From NCBI GenBank assembly GCA_037783545.1, contig JBBELK010000679.1, forward strand, positions 1-64,000: DNA of 64,000 bases, given 5' to 3'. The position numbers and the translations under genes were made by a program. This stretch comes from Henricia sp. BOLD:AAB3569. Its lineage: Eukaryota; Echinodermata; Asteroidea; Spinulosida; Echinasteridae. Of this stretch, positions 29,401-40,592 are shown piece by piece. Every line of letters starts with the position of its first letter. The stretch's first letter is position 1. The notes beneath the pieces were generated by a model. That model was not told the origin of the DNA. It was given only the letters and a program-made list of their open reading frames with translations, and searched no databases.

Positions 29401-32400
29401 GAGCATGCAAAATTTGAAGTTGGTTGGAAAATTCCTTGATTTCCAAATTTGCCGGCATTTGGGACACACTTTGACCTAATTCCCGTCACAATCTGGGGTG
29501 AGTCAACGGCCGTAGAAATGTACACCAGCGCATGCGCAGGGTGTCCCAACAGCCACGGTTAGGGGAATAACCACGCAGCCGAGCTCCGTTTTCCCTAAAC
29601 TCTGAAATTTCTCCGTAATTTCCCAGCGAAAATCTGTCAATTTTGCATGACAAGTGCGGAATATATACAGTTTGGAGCATGCAAAATTTGAAGTTGGATG
29701 GAAAATTCCTTGATTTCCAAATTTGCCGGCATTTGGGACACACTTTGACCTAATTCCCGTCACAATCTGGGGTGAGTCAACGGCCGTACAAATGTACACC
29801 AGCGCGGCGCAGGGTGTCCCAACAGCCACGGTTAGGGGAATAACCACGCAGCCGAGCTCCGTTTTCCCTAAACTCTGAAATTTCTCCGTCATTTCCCAGC
29901 GAAAATCTGTCAATTTTGCATGACAAGTGCGGAATATATACAGTTTGGAGCATGCCAAATTTGAAGTTGGTTGGAAAATTCCTTGATTTCCAAATTTGCC
30001 GGCATTTGGGACACACTTTGACCTAATTCCCGTCACAATCTGGGGTGAGTCAACGGCCGTACAAATGTACACCAGCGCGGCGCAGGGTGTCCCAACAGCC
30101 ACGGTTAGGGGAATAACCACGCAGCCGAGCTCCGTTTTCCCTAAACTCTGAAATTTCTCCGTCATTTCCCAGCGAAAATCTGTCAATTTTGCATGACAAG
30201 TGCGGAATATATACAGTTTGGAGCATGCCAAATTTGAAGTTGGTTGGAAAATTCCTTGATTTCCAAATTTGCCGGCATTTGGGACACACTTTGACCTAAT
30301 TCCCGTCACAATCTGGGGTGAGTCAACGGCCGTACAAATGTACACCAGCGCGGCGCATGCGCAGGGTGTCCCAACAGCCACGGTTAGGGGAATAACCACG
30401 CAGCCGAGCTCCGTTTTCCCTAAACTCTGAAATTTCTCCGTCATTTCCCAGCGAAAACCTTTCAATTTTGCATGACAAATGCGGAATATATACAGTTTGG
30501 AGCATGCAAAATTTGAAGTTGGTTGGAAAATTCCTTGATTTCCAAATTTGCCGGCATTTGGGACACACTTTGACCTAATTCCCGTCACAATCTGGGGTGA
30601 GTCAACGGCCGTACAAATGTACACCAGCGCGGCGCAGGGTTTCCCAACAGCCACGGTTAGGGGAATAACCACGCAGCCGAGCTCCGTTTTCCCTAAACTC
30701 TGAAATTTCTCCGTCATTTCCCAGCGAAAATCTGTCAATTTTGCATGACAAGTGCGGAATATATACAGTTTGGAGCATGCAAAATGTGAAGTTGGTTGGA
30801 CAATTCCTTGATTTCCAAATTTGCCGGCATTTGGGACACACTTTGACCTAATTCCCGTCACAATCTGGGGTGAGTCAACGGCCGTACAAATGTACACCAG
30901 CGCGGCGCATGCGCAGGGTGTCCCAACAGCCACGGTTAGGGGAATAACCACGCAGCCGAGCTCCGTTTTCCCTAAACTCTGAAATTTCTCCGTCATTTCC
31001 CAGCGAAAATCTGTCAATTGTGCATGACAAGTGCGGAATATATACAGTTTGGAGCATGCAAAATTTGAAGTTGGTTGGAAAATTCCTTGATTTCCAAATT
31101 TGCCGGCATTTGGGACACACTTTGACCTAATTCCCGTCACAATCTGGGGTGAGTCAACGGCCGTACAAATGTACACCAGCGCGGCGCAGGGTGTCCCAAC
31201 AGCCACGGTTAGGGGAATAACCACGCAGCCGAGCTCCGTTTTCCCTAAACTCTGAAATTTCTCCGTCATTTCCCAGCGAAAATCTGTCAATTTTGCATGA
31301 CAAGTGCGGAATATATACAGTTTGGAGCATGCAAAATTTGAAGTTGGTTGGAAAATTCCTTGATTTCCAAATTTGCCGGCATTTGGGACACACTTTGACC
31401 TAATTCCCGTCACAATCTGGGGTGAGTCAACGGCCGTACAAATGTACACCAGCGCGGCGCAGGGTGTCCCAACAGCCACGGTTAGGGGAATAACCACGCA
31501 GCCGAGCTCCGTTTTCCCTAAACTCTGAAATTTCTCCGTCATTTCCAAGCGAAAATCTGTCAATTTTGCATGACAAGTGCGGAATATATACAGTTTGGAG
31601 CATGCAAAATTTGAAGTTGGTTGGAAAATTCCTTGATTTCCAAATTTGCCGGCATTTGGGACACACTTTGACCTAATTCCCGTCACAATCTGGGGTGAGT
31701 CAACGGCCGTAGAAATGTACACCAGCGCATGCGCAGGGTGTCCCAACAGCCACGGTTAGGGGAATAACCACGCAGCCGAGCTCCGTTTTCCCTAAACTCT
31801 GAAATTTCTCCGTAATTTCCCAGCGAAAATCTGTCAATTTTGCATGACAAGTGCGGAATATATACAGTTTGGAGCATGCAAAATTTGAAGTTGGATGGAA
31901 AATTCCTTGATTTCCAAATTTGCCGGCATTTGGGACACACTTTGACCTAATTCCCGTCACAATCTGGGGTGAGTCAACGGCCGTACAAATGTACACCAGC
32001 GCGGCGCATGCGCAGGGTGTCCCAACAGCCACGGTTAGGGGAATAACCACGCAGCCGAGCTCCGTTTTCCCTAAACTCTGAAATTTCTCCGTCATTTCCC
32101 AGCGAAAATCTTTCAATTTTGCATGACAAGTGCGGAATATATACAGTTTGGAGCATGCAAAATTTGAAGTTGGTTGGAAAATTCCTTGATTTCCAAATTT
32201 GCCGGCATTTGGGACACACTTTGACCTAATTCCCGTCACAATCTGGGGTGAGTCAACCGCCGTACAAATGTACACCAGCGCGGCGCAGGGTGTCCCAACA
32301 GCCACGGTTAGGGGAATAACCACGCAGCCGAGCTCCGTTTTCCCTAAACTCTGAAATTTCTCCGTCATTACCCAGCGAAAATCTGTCAATTTTGCATGAC

Positions 32401-33624
32401 AAGTGCGGAATATATACAGTTTGGAGCATGCAAAATGTGAAGTTGGTTGGAAAATTCCTTGATTTCCAAATTTGCCGGCATTTGGGACACACTTTGACCT
32501 AATTCCCGTCACAATCTGGGGTGAGTCAACGGCCGTACAAATGTACACCAGCGCGGCGCATGCGCAGGGTGTCCCAACAGCCACGGTTAGGGGAATAACC
32601 ACGCAGCCGAGCTCCGTTTTCCCTAAACTCTGAAATTTCTCCGTCATTTCCCAGCGAAAATCTGTCAATTGTGCATGACAAGTGCGGAATATATACAGTT
32701 TGGAGCATGCAAAATTTGAAGTTGGTTGGAAAATTCCTTGATTTCCAAATTTGCCGGCATTTGGGACACACTTTGACCTAATTCCCGTCACAATCTGGGG
32801 TGAGTCAACGGCCGTACAAATGTACACCAGCGCGGCGCAGGGTGTCCCAACAGCCACGGTTAGGGGAATAACCACGCAGCCGAGCTCCGTTTTCCCTAAA
32901 CTCTGAAATTTCTCCGTCATTTCCCAGCGAAAATCTGTCAATTTTGCATGACAAGTGCGGAATATATACAGTTTGGAGCATGCAAAATTTGAAGTTGGTT
33001 GGAAAATTCCTTGATTTCCAAATTTGCCGGCATTTGGGACACACTTTGACCTAATTCCCGTCACAATCTGGGGTGAGTCAACGGCCGTACAAATGTACAC
33101 CAGCGCGGCGCAGGGTGTCCCAACAGCCACGGTTAGGGGAATAACCACGCAGCCGAGCTCCGTTTTCCCTAAACTCTGAAATTTCTCCGTCATTTCCAAG
33201 CGAAAATCTGTCAATTTTGCATGACAAGTGCGGAATATATACAGTTTGGAGCATGCAAAATTTGAAGTTGGTTGGAAAATTCCTTGATTTCCAAATTTGC
33301 CGGCATTTGGGACACACTTTGACCTAATTCCCGTCACAATCTGGGGTGAGTCAACGGCCGTAGAAATGTACACCAGCGCATGCGCAGGGTGTCCCAACAG
33401 CCACGGTTAGGGGAATAACCACGCAGCCGAGCTCCGTTTTCCCTAAACTCTGAAATTTCTCCGTAATTTCCCAGCGAAAATCTGTCAATTTTGCATGACA
33501 AGTGCGGAATATATACAGTTTGGAGCATGCAAAATTTGAAGTTGGATGGAAAATTCCTTGATTTCCAAATTTGCCGGCATTTGGGACACACTTTGACCTA
33601 ATTCCCGTCACAATCTGGGGTGAG
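26475..33624. repeat. HOR block, four copies of 1651 bp (6 monomers) plus a 2-monomer insert
   Basis: Copies lie at 26475-28125, 28126-29776, 30323-31973 and 31974-33624. Each starts with a monomer carrying CTTTCAATTTTGC and ends with a 274-bp-class monomer carrying CCGTAATTTCC and GTTGGATGG. Between copies two and three, 29777-30322 (546 bp) holds two extra GCATGCCAAATTT monomers of the type found to the left, so the third period is 2197 bp. Confidence 0.85.
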
Positions 33625-36600
33625 TCAACGGCCGTACAAATGTACACCAGCGCGGCGCAGGGTGTCCCAACAGCCACGGTTAGGGGAATAACCACGCAGC
33701 CGAGCTCCGTTTTCCCTAAACTCTGAAATTTCTCCGTCATTTCCCAGCGAAAATCTGTCAATTTTGCATGACAAGTGCGGAATATATACAGTTTGGAGCA
33801 TGCAAAATTTGAAGTTGGTTGGAAAATTCATTGATTTCCAAATTTGCCGGCATTTGGGACACACTTTGACCTAATTCCCGTCACAATCTGGGGTGAGTCA
33901 ACGGCCGTACAAATGTACATCAGCGCGGCGCAGGGTGTCCCAACAGCCACGGTTAGGGGAATAACCACGCAGCCGAGCTCCGTTTTCCCTAAACTCTGAA
34001 ATTTCTCCGTCATTTCCCAGCGAAAATCTGTCAATTTTGCATGACAAGTGCGGAATATATACAGTTTGGAGCATGCAAAATTTGAAGTTGGTTGGAAAAT
34101 TCCTTGATTTCCAAATTAGCCGACATTTGGGACACACTTTGACCTAATTCCCGTCACAATCTGGGGTGAGTCAACGGCCGTAGAAATGTACACCAGCGCA
34201 TGCGCAGGGTGTCCCAACAGCCACGGTTAGGGGAATAACCACGCAGCCGAGCTCCGTTTTCCCTAAACTCTGAAATTTCTCCGTCATTTCCCAGCGAAAA
34301 TCTGTCAATTTTGCATGACAAGTGCGGAATATATACAGTTTGGAGCATGCAAAATTTGAAGTTGGTTGGAAAATTCCTTGATTTCCAAATTTGCCGGCAT
34401 TTGGGACACACTTTGACCTAATTCCCGTCACAATCTGGGGTGAGTCAACGGCCGTAGAAATGTACACCAGCGCATGCGCAGGGTGTCCCAACAGCCACGG
34501 TTAGGGGAATAACCACGCAGCCGAGCTCCGTTTTCCCTAAACTCTGAAATTTCTCCGTCATTTCCCAGCGAAAATCTGTCAATTTTGCATGACAAGTGCG
34601 GAATATATACAGTTTGGAGCATGCAAAATTTGAAGTTGATTGGAAAATTCCTTGATTTCCAAATTTGCCGGCATTTGGGACACACTTTGACCTAATTCCC
34701 GTCACAATCTGGGGTGAGTCAACGGCCGTACAAATGTACACCAGCGCGGCGCATGCGCAGGGTGTCCCAACAGCCACGGTTAGGGGAATAACCACGCAGC
34801 CGAGCTCCGTTTTCCCTAAACTCTGAAATTTCTCCGTCATTTCCCAGCGAAAATCTGTCAATTTTGCATGACAAGTGCGGAATATATACAGTTTGGAGCA
34901 TGCAAAATTTGAAGTTGGTTGGAAAATTCCTTGATTTCCAAATTTGCCGGCATTTGGGACACACTTTGACCTAATTCCCGTCACAATCTGGGGTGAGTCA
35001 ACGGCCGTACAAATGTACACCAGCGCGGCGCAGGGTGTCCCAACAGCCACGGTTAGGGGAATAACCACGCAGCCGAGCTCCGTTTTCCCTAAACTCTGAA
35101 ATTTCTCCGTCATTTCCCAGCGAAAATCTGTCAATTTTGCATGACAAGTGCGGAATATATACAGTTTGGAGCATGCAAAATTTGAAGTTGGTTGGAAAAT
35201 TCCTTGATTTCCAAATTTGCCGGCATTTGGGACACACTTTGACCTAATTCCCGTCACAATCTGGGGTGAGTCAACGGCCGTAGAAATGTACACCAGCGCA
35301 TGCGCAGGGTGTCCCAACAGCCACGGTTAGGGGAATAACCACGCAGCCGAGCTCCGTTTTCCCTAAACTCTGAAATTTCTCCGTCATTTCCCAGCGAAAA
35401 TCTGTCAATTTTGCATGACAAGTGCGGAATATATACAGTTTGGAGCATGCAAAATTTGAAGTTGGTTGGAAAATTCCTTGATTTCCAAATTTGCCGGCAT
35501 TTGGGACACACTTTGACCTAATTCCCGTCACAATCTGGGGTGAGTCAACGGCCGTACAAATGTACACCAGCGCGGCGCATGCGCAGGGTGTCCCAACAGC
35601 CACGGTTAGGGGAATAACCACGCAGCCGAGCTCCGTTTTCCCTAAACTCTGAAATTTCTCCGTCATTTCCCAGCGAAAATCTGTCAATTTTGCATGACAA
35701 GTGCGGAATATATACAGTTTGGAGCATGCAAAATTTGAAGTTGGTTGGAAAATTCCTTGATTTCCAAATTTGCCGACATTTGGGACACACTTTGACCTAA
35801 TTCCCGTCACAATCTGGGGTTAGTCAACGGCCGTAGAAATGTACACCAGCACATGCGCAGGGTGTGCCAACAGCCACGGTTAGGGGAATAACCACGCAGC
35901 CGAGCTCCGTTTTCCCTAAACTCTGAAATTTCTCCGTCATTTCCCAGCGAAAATCTGTCAATTTTGCATGACAAGTGCGGAATATATACAGTTTGGAGCA
36001 TGCAAAATTTGAAGTTGGTTGGAAAATTCCTTGATTTCCAAATTTGCCGGCATTTGGGACACACTTTGACCTAATTCCCGTCACAATCTGGGGTGAGTCA
36101 ACGGCCGTACAAATGTACACCAGCGCGGCGCAGGGTGTCCCAACAGCCACGGTTAGGGGAATAACCACGCAGCCGAGCTCCGTTTTCCCTAAACTCTGAA
36201 ATTTCTCCGTCATTTCCAAGCGAAAATCTGTCAATTTTGCATGACAAGTGCGGAATATATACAGTTTGGAGCATGCAAAATTTGAAGTTGGTTGGAAAAT
36301 TCCTTGATTTCCAAATTTGCCGGCATTTGGGACACACTTTGACCTAATTCCCGTCACAATCTGGGGTGAGTCAACGGCCGTAGAAATGTACACCAGCGCA
36401 TGCGCAGGGTGTCCCAACAGCCACGGTTAGGGGAATAACCACGCAGCCGAGCTCCGTTTTCCCTAAACTCTGAAATTTCTCCGTAATTTCCCAGCGAAAA
36501 TCTGTCAATTTTGCATGACAAGTGCGGAATATATACAGTTTGGAGCATGCAAAATTTGAAGTTGGATGGAAAATTCCTTGATTTCCAAATTTGCCGGCAT

Positions 36601-39014
36601 TTGGGACACACTTTGACCTAATTCCCGTCACAATCTGGGGTGAGTCAACGGCCGTACAAATGTACACCAGCGCGGCGCAGGGTGTCCCAACAGCCACGGT
36701 TAGGGGAATAACCACGCAGCCGAGCTCCGTTTTCCCTAAACTCTGAAATTTCTCCGTCATTTCCCAGCGAAAATCTGTCAATTTTGCATGACAAGTGCGG
36801 AATATATACAGTTTGGAGCATGCAAAATTTGAAGTTGGTTGGAAAATTCATTGATTTCCAAATTTGCCGGCATTTGGGACACACTTTGACCTAATTCCCG
36901 TCACAATCTGGGGTGAGTCAACGGCCGTACAAATGTACATCAGCGCGGCGCAGGGTGTCCCAACAGCCACGGTTAGGGGAATAACCACGCAGCCGAGCTC
37001 CGTTTTCCCTAAACTCTGAAATTTCTCCGTCATTTCCCAGCGAAAATCTGTCAATTTTGCATGACAAGTGCGGAATATATACAGTTTGGAGCATGCAAAA
37101 TTTGAAGTTGGTTGGACAATTCCTTGATTTCCAAATTTGCCGACATTTGGGACACACTTTGACCTAATTCCCGTCACAATCTGGGGTGAGTCAACGGCCG
37201 TAGAAATGTACACCAGCGCATGCGCAGGGTGTCCCAACAGCCACGGTTAGGGGAATAACCACGCAGCCGAGCTCCGTTTTCCCTAAACTCTGAAATTTCT
37301 CCGTCATTTCCCAGCGAAAATCTGTCAATTTTGCATGACAAGTGCGGAATATATACAGTTTGGAGCATGCAAAATTTGAAGTTGGTTGGAAAATTCCTTG
37401 ATTTCCAAATTTGCCGGCATTTGGGACACACTTTGACCTAATTCCCGTCACAATCTGGGGTGAGTCAACGGCCGTAGAAATGTACACCAGCGCATGCGCA
37501 GGGTGTCCCAACAGCCACGGTTAGGGGAATAACCACGCAGCCGAGCTCCGTTTTCCCTAAACTCTGAAATTTCTCCGTCATTTCCCAGCGAAAATCTGTC
37601 AATTTTGCATGACAAGTGCGGAATATATACAGTTTGGAGCATGCAAAATTTGAAGTTGGTTGGAAAATTCCTTGATTTCCAAATTTGCCGGCATTTGGGA
37701 CACACTTTGACCTAATTCCCGTCACAATCTGGGGTGAGTCAACGGCCGTACAAATGTACACCAGCGCGGCGCATGCGCAGGGTGTCCCAACAGCCACGGT
37801 TAGGGGAATAACCACGCAGCCGAGCTCCGTTTTCCCTAAACTCTGAAATTTCTCCGTCATTTCCCAGCGAAAATCTGTCAATTTTGCATGACAAGTGCGG
37901 AATATATACAGTTTGGAGCATGCAAAATTTGAAGTTGGTTGGAAAATTCCTTGATTTCCAAATTTGCCGGCATTTGGGACACACTTTGACCTAATTCCCG
38001 TCACAATCTGGGGTGAGTCAACGGCCGTACAAATGTACACCAGCGCGGCGCAGGGTGTCCCAACAGCCACGGTTAGGGGAATAACCACGCAGCCGAGCTC
38101 CGTTTTCCCTAAACTCTGAAATTTCTCCGTCATTTCCCAGCGAAAATCTGTCAATTTTGCATGACAAGTGCGGAATATATACAGTTTGGAGCATGCAAAA
38201 TTTGAAGTTGGTTGGAAAATTCCTTGATTTCCAAATTTGCCGGCATTTGGGACACACTTTGACCTAATTCCCGTCACAATCTGGGGTGAGTCAACGGCCG
38301 TAGAAATGTACACCAGCGCATGCGCAGGGTGTCCCAACAGCCACGGTTAGGGGAATAACCACGCAGCCGAGCTCCGTTTTCCCTAAACTCTGAAATTTCT
38401 CCGTCATTTCCCAGCGAAAATCTGTCAATTTTGCATGACAAGTGCGCAATATATACAGTTTGGAGCATGCAAAATTTGAAGTTGGTTGGAAAATTCCTTG
38501 ATTTCCAAATTTGCCGGCATTTGGGACACACTTTGACCTAATTCCCGTCACAATCTGGGGTGAGTCAACGGCCGTACAAATGTACACCAGCGCGGCGCAT
38601 GCGCAGGGTGTCCCAACAGCCACGGTTAGGGGAATAACCACGCAGCCGAGCTCCGTTTTCCCTAAACTCTGAAATTTCTCCGTCATTTCCCAGCGAAAAT
38701 CTGTCAATTTTGCATGACAAGTGCGGAATATATACAGTTTGGAGCATGCAAAATTTGAAGTTGGTTGGAAAATTCCTTGATTTCCAAATTTGCCGGCATT
38801 TGGGACACACTTTGACCTAATTCCCGTCACAATCTGGGGTGAGTCAACGGCCGTAGAAATGTACACCAGCGCATGCGCAGGGTGTCCCAACAGCCACGGT
38901 TAGGGGAATAACCACGCAGCCGAGCTCCGTTTTCCCTAAACTCTGAAATTTCTCCGTCATTTCCCAGCGAAAATCTGTCAATTTTGCATGACAAGTGCGG
39001 AATATATACAGTTT

Positions 39015-39020
39015 GGAGCA
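39015..39020. repeat. Target-site duplication, left copy (GGAGCA)
   Basis: GGAGCA directly precedes the left TIR and is repeated directly after the right TIR. Uninterrupted monomers read CAGTTTGGAGCATGCAAAAT with one copy, so the second copy arose on insertion. Six base pairs is the known Polinton duplication length. Confidence 0.95.
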
Positions 39021-39061
39021 AGTAGTGTGGGGGGTCTTTATGAGACACTTTATGTTAATTT

Positions 39062-39124
39062 ATGCAAATTTATGCATGACGTCACGTGTCACGTGACAGA
39101 TCGAAGGTCAAGGGTCATGGGTCA
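39062..39124 (+). promoter_or_regulatory. Putative regulatory motif cluster in left TIR
   Basis: Within 63 bp the sequence shows a perfect octamer ATGCAAAT (39062-39069), a perfect CRE TGACGTCA (39077-39084), two E-boxes CACGTG (39083-39088 and 39090-39095), and three nuclear-receptor half-sites, AGGTCA (39105-39110), GGGTCA (39112-39117) and GGGTCA (39119-39124), each spaced by one base as in DR1 elements. Such density suggests a promoter or enhancer reading inward. Binding is inferred from consensus matches only. Confidence 0.6.
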
Positions 39125-39130
39125 AATACC

Positions 39131-39570
39131 TGAAACGTTGATGAGACAAATATTCACGAGGTCATTGGGGAAATAAAGAAAAACAAGAGTTTTGGACCTG
39201 AAACGTTGATGAGACAAATATTCATGAGGTCATGGGGGTGAATAAAGAAAAACAAGAGTTTTGGACCTGAAACGTTGATGAGACAAATATTCATGAGGTC
39301 AAGGGGTGAATAAAGAAAAACAAGAGTTTTGGACCTGAAACGTTGATGAGACAAATATTCATGAGGTCAAGGGGTGAATAAAGAAAAACAAGAGTTTTGG
39401 ACCTGAAACGTTGATGAGACAAATATTCATGAGGTCGTGGGGGGTGCATAAAGAAAAACAAGAGTTTTGGACCTGAAACGTTGATGAGACAAATATTCAT
39501 GAGGTCATTGGGGAAATAAAGAAAAACAAGAGTTTTGGACCTGAAACGTTGATGAGACAAATATTTATGA
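39131..39570 (+). repeat. TIR internal subrepeats, left (about 6.5 copies of 68-70 bp)
   Basis: The motif TGAAACGTTGATGAGACAAA starts at 39131, 39199, 39268, 39336, 39404, 39474 and 39542, giving periods of 68-70 bp. The last copy is cut short. Each full unit also has a GAGGTCA-type half-site, AATAAAGAAAAACAAGAG and GTTTTGGACC. Units differ mainly in a short G-rich stretch after GAGGTC. Open frames through this tract are repeat artefacts. Confidence 0.93.
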
Positions 39571-39668
39571 GCGCCTCGAAAACGCATAAATTGTGTCGAG
39601 AATCGTGTATTTGGCATTTCACTTCCTACTTACAATCTGCGAATACAAGAGATTCAAGATCATTCAAG

Positions 39669-39920
39669 ATGGCGGCGGATGGATTCCACACACCTGTCAC
39701 ATACTCCTACGATGCTGCTGGTATCCGCAACGAGATGCGTGAATACGTGCCGGGTGCACCCAAGTGTATGGCCAAAGTCAGCCCCGACCGGTTGCGTCGG
39801 CTCGAGCAACGCATGATTAGTCACGACTTCGACTGCAGTACGTGCGCATTGTCCTTTAACCGCCGCGTCATGATGGCAAATGACGATTTTGACAACTGGG
39901 GCGGCTATTTAGCCACGTAG
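39669..39920 (+). pseudogene. Partial duplicate of the PC4-like gene 5' end (left TIR)
   Basis: The ATG at 39669 opens a short frame whose first 55 residues (MAADGFHTPV to MISHDFD) are identical to the gene starting at 46839 in the right TIR. After the TIR boundary at 39833 the sequence is unrelated, and the frame ends at 39920, overlapping the 3' end of the ATPase gene on the other strand by 16 bp. It lacks the PC4-like domain, so it is best read as a copy created because the TIR reaches into the gene. It may still be transcribed, since the upstream motifs are the same. A short product of its own cannot be excluded. Confidence 0.75.
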
Positions 39921-40543
39921 GCAAACATGGTTTCCCCGGGAAAAATGTTGGTCCTGAGGCGATGTTCTTCGGGACAGTTCGGTTTCAAGTCAATAAACAG
40001 GTAGGAATATGGCTGACTGGTTGCATCCGCGTAGGCTTCTACCATAAACTTAGTCTGTCCCGGATACATTTGCTTAGCCAAGTGCACAATTTGCGAGCGG
40101 TCTCGGGGATTTTTAAACAGGACGATGTAATGACAGTTTAGACTGATTGTGCGACTCTCTTTAGACTGATGAAATAGGTTTTGCACGATGTAAATCACGG
40201 ACAGATTTTGATGATGCGATCCTTGGGTAAACAGTTTAGTAATCTGGGGATCGTTGCCGCATTCTTGCATCAAGTCGTCTAATATTACTAGGTTACGGTG
40301 CTGCGGGTCGATGAGATCCGTCCAATCCTCCGGCAGCCCCTCCACAAACTGAACAGCAGGTAGATGGCGAGACAGTTCCTCGTAAGCCGGCTGATACTGG
40401 CCATAACACCACAGAATTCTCTCAGGTGCGTTAACAAATACATCGCGTCTGTGCCTAATTAATTTACTGACCCATTGAGTCTTGCCACAGCCCGTAGGGC
40501 CTGCTACACAGAATGTGGCGGGATGATGCAGTCGAGTGCCCAT
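39905..40543 (-). CDS. Polinton packaging ATPase (A32/FtsK-HerA type)
   Basis: This 212-residue protein starts at an ATG and has a clear Walker A motif, GPTGCGKT, at residues 15-22 and a Walker B motif, LVILDD, at 85-90. It is followed by a conserved stretch, VQNLFHQSKESRTISLNCHY, near residues 119-138 that is typical of virus-type genome-packaging ATPases. The family forms rings that pump DNA into the capsid, so its presence with capsid genes supports a virion-forming ancestry. It is the last gene of the leftward group, 68 bp after the small membrane-protein gene, and a perfect CRE lies about 50 bp upstream of its start. Length fits Polinton ATPases. The 3' end touches the TIR-derived partial gene. 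Confidence 0.9.
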   Translation of the reverse strand: MGTRLHHPATFCVAGPTGCGKTQWVSKLIRHRRDVFVNAPERILWCYGQYQPAYEELSRHLPAVQFVEGLPEDWTDLIDPQHRNLVILDDLMQECGNDPQITKLFTQGSHHQNLSVIYIVQNLFHQSKESRTISLNCHYIVLFKNPRDRSQIVHLAKQMYPGQTKFMVEAYADATSQPYSYLFIDLKPNCPEEHRLRTNIFPGETMFAYVAK

Positions 40544-40592
40544 CAGAAAAAAAATGCTTACGCGTTAAAGGTGCCTCGCAGCATTAAATGTA

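Larger units (their letters stand above)
1..39020. repeat. Satellite array, left arm (273/274/279-bp monomers)
   Basis: Direct reading shows about 140 head-to-tail monomers in one orientation, with no other sequence between them. Three length classes exist: 279 bp, 273 bp (lacking ATGCGC) and 274 bp (lacking GGCGC), all from one GC-rich tract following GTACACCAGCGC. Monomers differ at only a few positions. The 279 and 273 classes dominate up to about 33 kb. The 274 class, linked to GTAGAAATG instead of GTACAAATG, is rare before 27 kb and common after it. Most monomers hold the AP-1 consensus TGAGTCA and an 11-bp inverted repeat. Minus-strand open frames of up to about 1550 codons occur, but they mostly open on TTG or GTG and exist because 273 and 279 are multiples of three. 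No CENP-B box is seen. A centromeric or pericentromeric location is plausible but not shown. Confidence 0.98.
39021..39833 (+). repeat. Polinton left terminal inverted repeat (813 bp)
   Basis: This region is the reverse complement of 46675-47487, with matching coordinates throughout (any position x pairs with 86508 minus x) and no difference seen by eye. Contents moving inward are a terminal AGTAGTGTGGGG, a regulatory motif cluster (39062-39124), the 68-70 bp subrepeats (39131 to about 39570), a leader, and the first 55 codons of the PC4-like gene. Homology stops abruptly after TTCGAC at 39833. Confidence 0.96.

Noticed and set aside
1-39020. CRISPR-like regular repetition
   Set aside because: The whole 273-279 bp unit is repeated without unique spacers, and the context is eukaryotic satellite DNA.
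38988-39176. A small plus-strand frame crossing the satellite/Polinton junction
   Set aside because: It spans the insertion boundary and so cannot be an old gene; there is no recognisable content.
39154-39617. Open frames within the Polinton TIR subrepeats (and their mirror at 46891-47354)
   Set aside because: They translate the 68-70 bp tandem units, repeat the same peptide, and change frame with unit length. No independent coding evidence.
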